A DNA stretch of 64,000 bases from Nonomuraea gerenzanensis. Lineage in GTDB: Bacteria > Actinomycetota > Actinomycetes > Streptosporangiales > Streptosporangiaceae. Numbering within the stretch: position 1 is the first letter of the stretch; every line of letters begins with the position of its first letter. The translations under genes and the position numbers were made by a program. The notes beneath the pieces were generated by a model. It searched no databases. It saw nothing but the letters and a program-made list of their open reading frames with translations, and was not told the origin of the DNA. The stretch is taken from the NCBI RefSeq assembly GCF_020215645.1, contig NZ_CP084058.1:11772501-11836500 (forward strand), read 5' to 3'. Positions 1 through 9,853 of the stretch are shown here, in pieces.

Positions 1-224
1 CGCAGCCCGGCCAGGAGCGGGTCGACGCTCGGCGTGGCCTGGGCGGAGGCGCTGGCGCCCGCGCTCGGTGAGGACTGCGCGCTGGAGCTGCGTTCGGGGC
101 CGCTGCCGCCGCTGGAGCACGCCCACGCCACAACGGCCACCACGACGAGCACGGCCACCAGCACGCTCATCCGGCGCCGCCAGTAGATGTCACCGCCGTC
201 GCCACGCATCGTATCCGGGTCCAT
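1..224 (-). CDS. Membrane-anchored or secreted protein with Ser/Ala-rich linker (5' part only)
   Basis: I do not recognise this gene; only its N-terminal 74 codons are present and it runs off the left edge. ATG at 224 (or in-frame ATG at 209) is followed by a charged stretch (DIYWRRR), one hydrophobic segment of about 17 residues rich in Val/Ala, then WACSSGGSG and a low-complexity Ser/Ala/Gln linker ending PSVDPLLAGL. This is the layout of a single-pass or lipid-anchored protein with an extracytoplasmic domain. The Cys after the hydrophobic run is not a clean lipobox because Trp precedes Ala-Cys. It is divergent from mutY; nothing else can be said of its role. Confidence 0.6.
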   Translation of the reverse strand, partial: MDPDTMRGDGGDIYWRRRMSVLVAVLVVVAVVAWACSSGGSGPERSSSAQSSPSAGASASAQATPSVDPLLAGL

Positions 225-323
225 ACAGCACAGAATGGTGAGCGGGCAACGACAAGGAGTGACGACACGCCGGTGGATGCCATCTCCTGGAACGTCGGCA
301 CGCCAAGGGTTGGCATCGCCCCA

Positions 324-329
324 TACCCT
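324..329 (+). promoter_or_regulatory. Candidate -10 box of a leaderless mutY transcript
   Basis: TACCCT ends 7 nt before the GTG start of mutY and no Shine-Dalgarno sequence is present. This spacing is typical of leaderless actinobacterial mRNAs whose first nucleotide is the start codon. No convincing -35 is visible. Confidence 0.4.
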
Positions 330-336
330 TGACGGC

Positions 337-1224
337 GTGGTCGAGCCGAACCTCCTGCACACCGCCGTTCTCGACTGGTACGAGGACAACGCCCGGGATC
401 TGCCGTGGCGGGCGCCCGACGCGACCCCGTGGGGGGTGCTGGTGAGCGAGATCATGCTCCAGCAGACCCCGGTCGTCCGCGTCCTGCCGATCTGGCACGA
501 GTGGATGGAGCGGTGGCCGACCCCCAAGGCGCTGGCCGCCGAGCAGCCCGGCGAGGCCGTACGCCACTGGGGGCGGCTCGGTTACCCGCGGCGGGCGTTG
601 CGCCTGCACGCGTGCGCCCGCGCCATCACCGAGGAGCACGGCGGCCAGGTGCCGTCGGACCACGCGACCCTGCTGGCTCTGCCCGGTATCGGCGAGTACA
701 CGGCGGCGGCCGTCGCCAGTTTCGCCTTCGGCGGGCGGCACGCGGTGCTGGACACGAACGTGCGCAGGGTGTTCGCACGGGCGATCAGCGCGGAGGAGTA
801 CCCGCCGACCGCCACCTCGGCGGCCGAGCGGCGGCTGGCGGAGAGCCTGCTGCCCGAGCTGGGCGCCGCCCGGTGGGGGGTGGCGGTGATGGAGCTGGGG
901 GCGCTGGTGTGCTCGGCGCGGGCGCCGCGCTGCGCCGACTGCCCGATCACGCACGTGTGCGCGTGGCGGCTGGCGGGCAAGCCGCCGTACGCCGGGCCCG
1001 CCCGTAAGGGGCAGACGTACGCGGGCACCGACCGGCAGTGCCGGGGGCGGCTGCTGGCGGTGCTGCGCGAGGCCCACGGGCCGGTGCCGAAGGCGGCGCT
1101 GGACGTGGTGTGGGACGACTCCGTGCAGCGTGAGCGCGCGCTGGACGGGCTGGTGGCCGATGGGCTGGCCGAGGCGCTCGACGACGGCACCTACCGCCTG
1201 CCCCACTCCTCAGACCAGGGCTGA
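337..1224 (+). CDS. mutY: A/G-specific adenine DNA glycosylase MutY
   Basis: Base-excision repair enzyme that removes adenine mispaired with 8-oxoguanine. In the 295-residue product from GTG 337 the catalytic Glu lies in SEIMLQQT (residues 37-44). The helix-hairpin-helix is LPGIGEYTA (115-123), the catalytic Asp lies in VLDTNV (about 139), and the 4Fe-4S loop has Cys 192, 199, 202 and 208 in the C-x6-C-x2-C-x5-C pattern. Length is normal for actinobacterial MutY; the C-terminal recognition domain is short. An upstream in-frame extension to 187 reads as low-quality sequence, so I use the GTG where similarity to the family begins. Confidence 0.95.
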   Translation: MVEPNLLHTAVLDWYEDNARDLPWRAPDATPWGVLVSEIMLQQTPVVRVLPIWHEWMERWPTPKALAAEQPGEAVRHWGRLGYPRRALRLHACARAITEEHGGQVPSDHATLLALPGIGEYTAAAVASFAFGGRHAVLDTNVRRVFARAISAEEYPPTATSAAERRLAESLLPELGAARWGVAVMELGALVCSARAPRCADCPITHVCAWRLAGKPPYAGPARKGQTYAGTDRQCRGRLLAVLREAHGPVPKAALDVVWDDSVQRERALDGLVADGLAEALDDGTYRLPHSSDQG

Positions 1225-1263
1225 GCCTCTTACGCCACTGGTGCGCGTGCGGAGGGTGGGCGG

Positions 1264-1653
1264 TCAGGCGTCGGGGTCGACTTCGGGGTGCGTGAACCGC
1301 ACGGGCTTGCCCAGCGAGCGGGCGTAGGCGATCTCGGCTCGGGTGCTGTCTCCGATGTGGTCGCCGACCACGAGCACCTCATCAGCGAGCCGGATCTTCG
1401 CTCGGTGCAGATCGTCGAGCCGGACCTTCAGCGCCCTGGCCGCGGCAGGATCGGACCAGAGTTCGTGCGGCGACTTCATGTCACAACCCGGCTTGACGAC
1501 GATCTTTCCGGCTGTGGTCTCCCGCAGATCGGCCTCGGTCATCTCGGCCATGAAGCGGGTGGAGCCGCAGATCACGACGATAGGCGGGAGGCTCAGCCGC
1601 TTCTTCGCGTCGGCGAGTTCCTCCTCGGGGGTGAGCGGTTGCGGGTATGACAC
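1264..1653 (-). CDS. DUF4406 / nucleoside deoxyribosyltransferase-like protein
   Basis: A 129-residue protein with a Rossmann-like opening VVICGSTRFM, then KPGCDMKSPHELW and a final DSTRAEIAYARSLGKPV. This is the organisation of DUF4406 and nucleoside 2-deoxyribosyltransferase-like proteins, in which a Gly-Ser-Thr loop and an acidic residue bind a nucleoside or nucleotide. Such proteins are frequent on actinobacterial phages and mobile DNA, but I see no other phage gene nearby. GTG 1653 is chosen because AGGAG stands 7 nt upstream; a longer reading frame to 1761 has no such signal. Substrate unknown. Convergent with mutY. Confidence 0.75.
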   Translation of the reverse strand: MSYPQPLTPEEELADAKKRLSLPPIVVICGSTRFMAEMTEADLRETTAGKIVVKPGCDMKSPHELWSDPAAARALKVRLDDLHRAKIRLADEVLVVGDHIGDSTRAEIAYARSLGKPVRFTHPEVDPDA

Positions 1654-1789
1654 CGGTTCTCCTGGTGGTGTGGTCCACGAGATGCCTGCGGAGACGAGAA
1701 CGAGGGTATCCAAGATCGTCTTATCGCGGACGACGTGGACACCCTCGCTGCGGCAGGTCATCGGATCGATGCGAGATCCCCTGAGCCCG

Positions 1790-2209
1790 CTAACGGACCC
1801 AGGGCGGCACGAGCCGCTCGTCGTCCTTCGGGGCCAGGTCGCAGGCGTCCGGCTCCGACACCCCGTCCGGGTTGTAGACCTGCGCCCCGGGCGGCGCGAC
1901 CACGACGGAGACGAACCCGCGCTCCCCGTCGGCGAACAACTGCCTGCTCACATCCGCGGGCAACACCATCGTGTCCCCCGCCCTCACCTCGTACCGCTCA
2001 CCACCCAGCTCGACCACGGCGGCCCCGTCGAGCCACGTCCACACCAGCTCGGCGTCGAAGGCGTGCACCGGCCCCACCATGCCGGGCCTGGCCTCCACCC
2101 GCCAGACGGCGGCGTGCTCGGCGGCGCCCTGCGTCGGGGAGGCGAGGGTGGTCATGACCCCGTTCGGGGTCTCGATCCTGCGGGAGTCGGCTCCCAGGAC
2201 CACGGTCAT
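1790..2209 (-). CDS. Cupin-domain protein A
   Basis: Single-domain cupin of 139 residues. The first cupin motif region is GPVHAFDAELVWTWLDG and the second is GDTMVLPADVSRQLFAD. The usual metal-binding His pair is incomplete, as motif 1 has one His. It is a paralogue of the next cupin: both open with a TP-GVMTT-ASPTQG block and end in PPW. The stop of cupin B (2222) is about 12 nt upstream, so the two form one operon divergent from marR. AGAGGAG fits the second of two in-frame ATGs (2209). A role in binding or detoxifying a small ligand sensed by the MarR protein is inference. Confidence 0.85.
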   Translation of the reverse strand: MTVVLGADSRRIETPNGVMTTLASPTQGAAEHAAVWRVEARPGMVGPVHAFDAELVWTWLDGAAVVELGGERYEVRAGDTMVLPADVSRQLFADGERGFVSVVVAPPGAQVYNPDGVSEPDACDLAPKDDERLVPPWVR

Positions 2210-2221
2210 CGACATCTCCTC

Positions 2222-2605
2222 TCACGCGATCCACGGCGGCACGCCGAACTCGGCGCCGTCGGGGCCGAAGGCTCTGGCGCCGGCCGGTGCGGTGACGACG
2301 GCGGTGTAGCCGTGGCCGGGGTCGGCCAGGACCCGCCGTACGGTGCGGGCGGGCATGACCACGGTGTCGCCGGCCGTGACGGTGTACGTACGGCCGCCCA
2401 GCTCGACGGTCGCCGCACCGGCCACCCAGCTCCACACCTGCTCGCTGTCGAAGTCGTGCACGGGCCCCTCGGCGCCCGGGCGGGCCTCGACCTTCCACAG
2501 GGACCGCGAGGCCCCTCCCTGTGTCGGCGAGGCGAACGTCGTCATGACCCCGCCTGGTGTCTGCGAGCGCCGCGCCTCGGCCTCACGTATGACGGACAAC
2601 ACCAT
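2222..2605 (-). CDS. Cupin-domain protein B (paralogue of A)
   Basis: First gene of the two-cupin operon; 127 residues from ATG 2605 with TAGGGG just upstream. It shares MTTFASPTQGG, KVEARPG, GPVHDFDSEQVWSW and GDTVVMPARTVRRVLAD with its neighbour, so the pair arose by tandem duplication and both copies stay intact. The start region overlaps the marR-proximal operator palindrome, which suggests direct repression by the divergently encoded MarR protein. Enzymatic activity cannot be predicted: some cupins of this size are quercetinase or sugar-isomerase folds, others only bind ligand. Confidence 0.85.
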   Translation of the reverse strand: MVLSVIREAEARRSQTPGGVMTTFASPTQGGASRSLWKVEARPGAEGPVHDFDSEQVWSWVAGAATVELGGRTYTVTAGDTVVMPARTVRRVLADPGHGYTAVVTAPAGARAFGPDGAEFGVPPWIA

Positions 2606-2615
2606 CAACCCCTAA

Positions 2616-2659
2616 GATAGGCAACTACGTTGTCCATATAGTTAACCAGGTTGTCTATC
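2616..2659. promoter_or_regulatory. Probable MarR operator region: three GTTGYCYATM half-sites
   Basis: Three related 10-mers occur between the divergent cupin and marR genes: GATAGGCAAC (2616-2625, minus-strand GTTGCCTATC), GTTGTCCATA (2629-2638) and GTTGTCTATC (2650-2659). The first two form an inverted repeat with a 3-bp spacer (7 of 10 positions pair). The first and third form a wider inverted repeat (9 of 10). The third abuts the marR start codon, as expected for autorepression. Confidence 0.6.
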
Positions 2660-3130
2660 GTGTCAAGCTACGTCCCCGGCTTCGAGCTTCCGCTGCGCCT
2701 GCTGCTCGCGTTCAGGTTGTTGATCGACGAGCTGCACTCCGAGCTGGGCAGGCAGGGTCATCCCGAGCTCAGACCCATGCACGGGTTCGTCATGCAGGCC
2801 ATCGGCCCCGACGGCACCACGGCCGTCGAGCTGGGCCGGACGCTGGGCGTCTCCAAGCAGGCGGCGGGCAAGACCATCGAGACACTGGAGCGGGCCGGCT
2901 ACGTCGAGCGCACCACCGACCCGCACGACACCAGGCGCAAGATCGTGCGCCTCACCCCGTACGGCATCGACGCCCTCGACCGCTCAGCCCGCATCTTCGA
3001 CGCGCTGCGCACCCGCTGGGCAGCCGAGCTGGGCGAGGAGCGGCTGCGCGAGCTGGAAGCCGACCTGCGCAGGATGACGCCCGGCAACCCGTGGCGGCTG
3101 GACATGCCCGGCTGGTTCGGCAACCTCTAG
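2660..3130 (+). CDS. MarR-family transcriptional regulator
   Basis: Winged-helix repressor of 156 residues. The recognition region reads TTAVELGRTLGVSKQAAGKTIETLERAGYVER and is followed by the wing DPHDTRRKIVRLT, the classic MarR arrangement. It lies divergent from the two-cupin operon with operator-like repeats between, so I infer that it represses the cupins and itself. GTG 2660 is preferred over TTG 2651 because CCAGG stands 9 nt upstream; the operator overlaps this start. The last codons and the stop are followed by an imperfect 38-bp duplicate of the gene's own 3' end. Ligand unknown. Confidence 0.9.
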   Translation: MSSYVPGFELPLRLLLAFRLLIDELHSELGRQGHPELRPMHGFVMQAIGPDGTTAVELGRTLGVSKQAAGKTIETLERAGYVERTTDPHDTRRKIVRLTPYGIDALDRSARIFDALRTRWAAELGEERLRELEADLRRMTPGNPWRLDMPGWFGNL

Positions 3131-3195
3131 GCACGATGGCATGAAGGCCGCCGGGCCGGCTCGGCAACCTCCAGGCACAATGAGGTGAAGGCCGC
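3114..3195. repeat. Imperfect tandem duplication of the marR 3' end
   Basis: A 38-bp unit at 3114-3151, spanning the last marR codons, the stop and downstream bases, recurs at 3158-3195 (period 44) with 32 of 38 positions identical. The second copy lies wholly outside the gene. Confidence 0.7.
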
Positions 3196-3223
3196 TCAGG
3201 CGATGAGCTGGAGGTGGTCGGGC

Positions 3224-4162
3224 CTACGCGGCGAGCTGGAGGCCCAGGCTGGTCAGGTTCGTACGCGCCCACGCCAGCTCCTCGGCCAGCATCGACACCA
3301 GCGCCCCCGGGCCCTTGGCCCGTCCGGGGACGAGCAGGTTGTGCGTCTCGACCTCGATGTGCGCGCTGCCGCTCACAGCGCCCGACAGCATGGCCGTCAG
3401 CGTGTCCTGCAGCACGCCTCCTGTGCCCGGCGTCTCGCCGGTGTGATTGTGCACGTGGCCCAGCTTGACCACGGGCGCCCCGGCCTCGGCCAGGCCCTTC
3501 AGCGCCGCACCCGGCTCACCGGCGTCGCAGGCGAGGTGGCAGGCGTCCAGGCACACGCCCAGGTGCTCGGAGTCGATGCCGCACACCCGCTCCAGCGCCT
3601 GCTCGGTCGTCTCCAGCACGCAGCCGGGCCACGGCTCGAACCCGACTCTGATCGTCTTGCCGGTCGTGCTGTAGATGCCGCGCAGCTCGCGGGCCAGCCG
3701 CTCCAGCCGGCGGGTGGCGATGGAGTGCAGGTCGGCGGGCCAGTCGCGGCGCCAGCCGATGGGGATCGTCGAGATGCTGCCGAACCGCACGTCCTCGGGC
3801 AGCAGGAACGCCAGGATCTTGGCCAGCGCCATCGTGTAGCGGTAGCGCTCGGGCTTGGCCCAGTCGGGGCCGGGGACGTCCTGGTTGCGGCCGCCGGTGC
3901 CGTTGAGGCTGACGACCTCCAGGCCGCGCTCCTCCAGGGAGCGGCGCAGCCGGACGAGCTCGATCCGGTCGGCGGTGAGATGGTCGGCCACGGTCGGCGA
4001 CAGCCACAGCCCGATGCCCATCCGCTCGACGCCCAGCTTCTTGCGCACCGGCACCGCGTAGCGGGTCAGGTGCGCGATGAGGTTCTCCAAGTCCTCAGCG
4101 GGGTGGACGCCTGCGTTGTAGGCGAGGTGAACGAGCGTTCCGTCATCGTGACGCAGGCGCAT
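3224..4162 (-). CDS. eboE: EboE-type metabolite-traffic TIM-barrel protein (orphan)
   Basis: A 312-residue xylose-isomerase-like TIM barrel. It opens MRLRHDDGTLVHLAYNAGVHPAED, which I recognise as the EboE type. Barrel strands continue through GFEPWPGC, LGVCLDACHLACDAGEPG, KLGHVHNHTG and IEVETHN, with His, Asp and Glu placed for a divalent metal. EboE belongs to the eboABCEF set linked to export or trafficking of precursors of secondary products (for example scytonemin and eustigmatophyte-type clusters). None of the other ebo genes is in the window. RBS GGAGGA is 5 nt before ATG 4162. Function here is unproven. Confidence 0.75.
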   Translation of the reverse strand: MRLRHDDGTLVHLAYNAGVHPAEDLENLIAHLTRYAVPVRKKLGVERMGIGLWLSPTVADHLTADRIELVRLRRSLEERGLEVVSLNGTGGRNQDVPGPDWAKPERYRYTMALAKILAFLLPEDVRFGSISTIPIGWRRDWPADLHSIATRRLERLARELRGIYSTTGKTIRVGFEPWPGCVLETTEQALERVCGIDSEHLGVCLDACHLACDAGEPGAALKGLAEAGAPVVKLGHVHNHTGETPGTGGVLQDTLTAMLSGAVSGSAHIEVETHNLLVPGRAKGPGALVSMLAEELAWARTNLTSLGLQLAA

Positions 4163-4608
4163 CGGTTTCCTCCAGGGCTTGCATTAGTGTTCCCGTCGCC
4201 CGCCTCGTACGTGCGAGCCATGTGAGCATGCCTGCCGGGCCACGGCATGCGCGTCCGCCCTGAGTTGACTTCCTGCTACTCCCCAGGGAGCAGGCCCCCA
4301 GCTTGGGAGCACGCTCTTGTGGCTCACTTGGATGAGACTTGGCGAAGCTCTACGCAGTGTAGTACTACTCGCGGTGGTGGCATACCCGCTCATCAAACAA
4401 TTACGCAACGACGGCAACCTTCTCACTTCTCCCCATGTGGGATGTGAGGATCTTCGAAGATGCCGTACCTGCCGTCCATGGCCCCGTCCGGGCCCAATCG
4501 GACAAGTTGGTGACCTCGGCCCCATCCGGCACCTCCTGCGGGCTCCCACGGCGGCCTCAGCGCCGCCCCGTCCACAGCTATGACTGGACAGCCCGCCGAA
4601 ATGTGACA
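4163..4608. other. Gene-free stretch upstream of eboE
   Basis: About 450 bp with no reading frame that looks coding. The only structure I see is an inverted repeat GCATGCC/GGCATGC (4226-4232 and 4244-4250) about 65 bp upstream of the eboE start, which could be a regulatory palindrome or hairpin. Confidence 0.5.
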
Positions 4609-4638
4609 CGGCCCGGCCCCTGGAGGGGAGCCGGGCCG
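4609..4638 (-). terminator. Hairpin downstream of the small secreted protein gene
   Basis: CGGCCCGGCCCC (4609-4620) pairs with GGGGAGCCGGGCCG (4625-4638) around a TGGA loop with one bulge. It lies just past the stop of the gene at 4649. No clear U-run follows. Confidence 0.6.
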
Positions 4639-4648
4639 CCGGGCGACC

Positions 4649-4906
4649 TCAGGAGAGCGCGTTCTTGGTGCAGTCCCCCAGGCTCTGCGGGCTGAGGATC
4701 TCGACGGGGACCAGCTGGAGGTCGGCACCGCCGCCGCAGATCGGGAGGTTGAGGTTGGTGGTGGAGCTGACGTCCATCGGGCCGACGTTCACCGCCTCGA
4801 TGGGCGGTTGCACCCCAGCCTGCGCGGCAGGGACGAGCGCGGGGAGAAGCAGGACGACGGCGGCGGCGAGGAGCAGGGCGGCGAGACCACGGAGCAAGCA
4901 GCGCAT
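4649..4906 (-). CDS. Small secreted protein, two cysteines
   Basis: 85 residues from ATG 4906, with AAGG 6 nt upstream. Residues 1 to about 29 are a signal peptide: RCLLRG, a long Leu/Ala/Val core, then PAAQA. The mature part of about 55 residues is polar and contains GPMDVSSTTNLNLPICGGG and a second Cys near the end (GDCTKNAL), which could form a disulfide. It resembles chaplin and rodlin-like cell-surface proteins only in size and layout; I do not recognise the family. A hairpin terminator follows. Function unknown; likely exported to the cell wall or medium. Confidence 0.7.
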   Translation of the reverse strand: MRCLLRGLAALLLAAAVVLLLPALVPAAQAGVQPPIEAVNVGPMDVSSTTNLNLPICGGGADLQLVPVEILSPQSLGDCTKNALS

Positions 4907-5030
4907 GGGGTGCCTTACGTTGACGATGTTCCTCCTGCGGTGATCCCCGTCTCCAGCCGTCACGTCCCGTCATGGACGGTCACGGAAGGTTGCCCTCACG
5001 GCCCGGCCCCGTCACCCTTCCGGCATGCGA

Positions 5031-5064
5031 GAAGCCCCCGCGCGGGCTAGCGCGCGGGGGCTTC
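5031..5064 (-). terminator. Intrinsic-type terminator of clpC
   Basis: Perfect 14-bp stem GAAGCCCCCGCGCG/CGCGCGGGGGCTTC with loop GGCTAG, 16 nt past the clpC stop. No long U-tract, as is common in high-GC actinomycetes. Confidence 0.85.
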
Positions 5065-5079
5065 CCGGTGGACCCAGGG

Positions 5080-7581
<2,502 letters not shown>

Positions 7582-8054
7582 CTCGTCGCTCCTCACAGAG
7601 CGGTCAGTCAGGCCGGTAAATCCGGTCCCGTCCTCCCGCATGCTAGCCCTGGCTCGGCGAACCGTGCCCACTGCCGCTGACACGCTCTATAGCAGAGACG
7701 TTCCCCGAGAGCAGGGCGTTCACCCTCCATCCAACTACTGTTCGGGGGTGACGTGTTCCCGATACGCCGCAAGCGAACGATGTTTAGGACGCTTAACGGA
7801 AGCGCCTGTGAATTGCCCCCGCGGCGCGTACGGACCCACACGGATCGTCCATCGGACGCCTGGCGCGGAGCCGGCGCGGGGATGCCGATTTCGCCCCTGC
7901 ATCTGAGATGCCGCGTCCGTATCTGTTGCGTAATCATCTTATGTCGCGGTCCGGAGCAAGGCCAAGCGAGCACGCTACGCCCTGAGCACAACACGGCACA
8001 CACCGCATATCGCCCGCCGCCCCCGCCACGCGCATACGAACCGCATACGCACCG
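7582..8054. other. Long 5' region of clpC
   Basis: 473 bp with no gene between clpC and its N-domain paralogue. It contains two SigR-like promoter candidates on the minus strand and a half-site CGTTCGCT (near 7775) similar to half of a ClgR box. No other structure seen. Confidence 0.4.
7731..7760 (-). promoter_or_regulatory. Candidate SigR-type promoter of clpC
   Basis: On the minus strand GGGAAC (7760-7755) is followed after 19 nt by GTTGG (7735-7731), close to the thiol-stress sigma SigR consensus GGGAAT-N18-GTT. A second, weaker match is GGGAAC (7705-7700) with GTC 18 nt later. clpC is a known SigR target in Streptomyces; assignment here is inference. Confidence 0.35.
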
Positions 8055-8507
8055 CTAGGGACGGCCGGCCCGGTACTTCTCGACCAGTTCCTCCACGGCC
8101 CGCGCGACCCCGGCGGGATCGGCGCCCAGCTTGACCAGGGCCTGGGCCCCGGTGCCCGCGCCCTCGCGGACCAGGCCGAGCAGCAGGTGCTCCGTGCCGA
8201 TGTAGTCGAGCCCCTTGTCCATGGACTCGCGGTTGGCCAGCTCCAGGGCCTGGTGCGCCCGTGCCGTGAACGGCAGGTGCCCCGTCGGGGGCTGCTCGCC
8301 CCGGCCGACGAGCTCCACGATCTGGCGGCGCGCGTCGTCGAGGCCGATGCCGAAGCCCTCCAGCACCTGGGCGGCCACGGCCTCACCCTCGCGGACCAGG
8401 CCGAGCAGCAGGTGCTCGGTGCCGATGTGGTGGTGGTCGAGTGCCCTGGCCTCTTCCTGGGACAGGACGACGACGCGCCGGGCTCGGTCGGTGAACTTCT
8501 CGAACAA
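8055..8507 (-). CDS. Stand-alone Clp N-domain protein (ClpC N-terminal paralogue)
   Basis: 150 residues made only of two Clp-N repeats: [39 protein letters not shown], then DYIGTEHLLLGLVREGAG, ending in a short basic tail. No AAA+ module follows. It closely matches residues 1-150 of ClpC encoded just downstream. Its TTG start at 8507 sits in the same context, GAGGAGCGGCGAG before the start codon against GAGGAGCGACGAG in clpC, so the ribosome site was duplicated with the domain. A longer frame to 8570 lacks similarity. It may act as a substrate adaptor, a decoy that competes for ClpC substrates, or a regulator of ClpC assembly; none of these is shown. Confidence 0.88.
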   Translation of the reverse strand: MFEKFTDRARRVVVLSQEEARALDHHHIGTEHLLLGLVREGEAVAAQVLEGFGIGLDDARRQIVELVGRGEQPPTGHLPFTARAHQALELANRESMDKGLDYIGTEHLLLGLVREGAGTGAQALVKLGADPAGVARAVEELVEKYRAGRP

Positions 8508-9415
8508 CTCGCCGCTCCTCAGTAACAGCCGAATCAGTAGCAGTCGATCGGGCCGGACAATGCGCCCCATCCTTCCGCATCCCGGTGATCGGGCGGCAAT
8601 TCGCGATCTTGGCGGTGCGCCTGGCCTGGCGGCACGGGGGCGTCCTGTACAGCGGGCGCGTACCCGTACAGACGGTAATCAGAAATCTCACCATTTGGTC
8701 AGCCGGGTTACCGGACGGTGGCCCGCACGATAGACGCTCTTCCCTGGCGCGGCGGCGGCGCCGACGGCATTCCGCGGGTCTCCGCGCACTCGCAGGGGCG
8801 GCTGAATCGCAATGCCGTACCGGTGCTGAGTGACGGCATTGTGCGTGGATACCGCCAGAACCGGCATTGTGCGTGGGATGCTGGCTCTTGCGGCTTATGC
8901 CCCGCTCACTGCATCCGAGGGCGGGTAATCGGGAGCCCGCCACATCCGTTCGGCGATGAGGTTTTCGGCGGCGGCGGGTCAGCCGGGGCCCGGCTTAAGC
9001 GTTACAGCGAGTGAAGAGACCGCGGGATTTTCCCCATGGCCCGTTCCATGGGTACGGCATCCGAACCGCTCCGTGCGACGGGCCACAAGCTCCGCGCGAA
9101 CCGCAATGCCCGCCGCACAAGGCCAATGTGGGCGGCCGACGCCCGGTTCGTACGCGCGAACGTACGTTGAATGGGGCATGGCCGCCACACACGGCATTCG
9201 CCTCCGCCGCCATCACATATCCCGGCACCGGCGGTGAAACGGCGCCACGGGCAGAGCGGGGAACACACGCGTCCAAAACGCCCGGATATGGGCGCTCGGG
9301 AGATCATCTTCCGGAACGTCCCCCATTCGAGGGCGCCACGGAAACGATCATGCGCTTATGGCGGCCGCCGGGGTCCGAGGCGAGCATCATAAGCGCATGG
9401 TCGAGAGCCGGCTCC
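8508..9415. other. 900-bp gene-free region with recurring ACGGCATT motif
   Basis: No reading frame here looks coding. ACGGCATT occurs exactly at 8764-8771, 8811-8818 (minus), 8833-8840 and 9191-9198. GGCATTGTGCGTGG is directly repeated at 8835-8848 and 8863-8876 (period 28). A near match lies around 9101-9110 on the minus strand. It separates the Clp-N gene from lsr2. Confidence 0.5.
8835..8876 (+). repeat. 14-bp direct repeat GGCATTGTGCGTGG
   Basis: Two exact copies at 8835-8848 and 8863-8876, 28 bp apart start to start, inside the gene-free region. The spacing is close to a whole number of helical turns, as for a pair of protein-binding sites. Confidence 0.7.
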
Positions 9416-9748
9416 TCAGTGAGCGGCTTCGTACTTCTCCACGACGGTGGAGGCGATGCGGCCGCGCTCGCTGACCGGCAGGCCGTGAGCCTTGGCCCAC
9501 TGCCGGATCTCGGAGCTCTTCTCGCGGCTCATCGCACGGTTGCCGCCCCGGCCGCGCCGGCGCGTGGATACGGCGCCCGCCCTGCGCGCATGCTGCACGA
9601 AAGGCGTCAGAGCGTCCCTCAGCTTCTTCGCGTTAAGGTCGCTGAGGTCAATCTCATAGGTGGAGCCGTCAATAGCGAAGCTGACCGTCTCATTGGCCTC
9701 GCCCCCATCGAGGTCATCGATGAGAATCTCCTGGATCTGCTTGGCCAT
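9416..9748 (-). CDS. lsr2: Nucleoid-associated silencer Lsr2
   Basis: H-NS-like protein that binds AT-rich DNA in the minor groove and silences horizontally acquired and specialised-metabolite genes. 110 residues. The N-terminal dimerisation part reads MAKQIQEILIDDLDGGEA with TVSFAIDGSTYEIDLSDLNA; the C-terminal DNA-binding part ends SERGRIASTVVEKYEAAH, with RGR as the AT-hook-like clasp. A basic linker (STRRRGRGGNR) joins them. ATG 9748 follows AAAGGA and gives the standard Lsr2 start. The longer frame to 9820 is not family-like. lsr2 between lysS and clpC is the usual actinobacterial order, here stretched by inserted genes. Confidence 0.96.
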   Translation of the reverse strand: MAKQIQEILIDDLDGGEANETVSFAIDGSTYEIDLSDLNAKKLRDALTPFVQHARRAGAVSTRRRGRGGNRAMSREKSSEIRQWAKAHGLPVSERGRIASTVVEKYEAAH

Positions 9749-9853
9749 GTACGCAATCCTTTCGCGGAGCATTGTTTCATTCGCCTGCCCAAACATATAC
9801 CCGGAAAGGCGTGGAGACAATTCAGCGCTACGGGGATTCGGCTGACTAGCCGA

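Noticed and set aside
4317..4583. Possible 88-residue protein with a hydrophobic start in the gap upstream of eboE
   Set aside because: No ribosome site, and after a short hydrophobic stretch the sequence becomes Arg/Pro-rich without structure; reads as chance.
7765..7785. ClgR box near CGTTCGCTTGCGGCG in the clpC leader
   Set aside because: Only one half-site matches; spacing to the second half is wrong.
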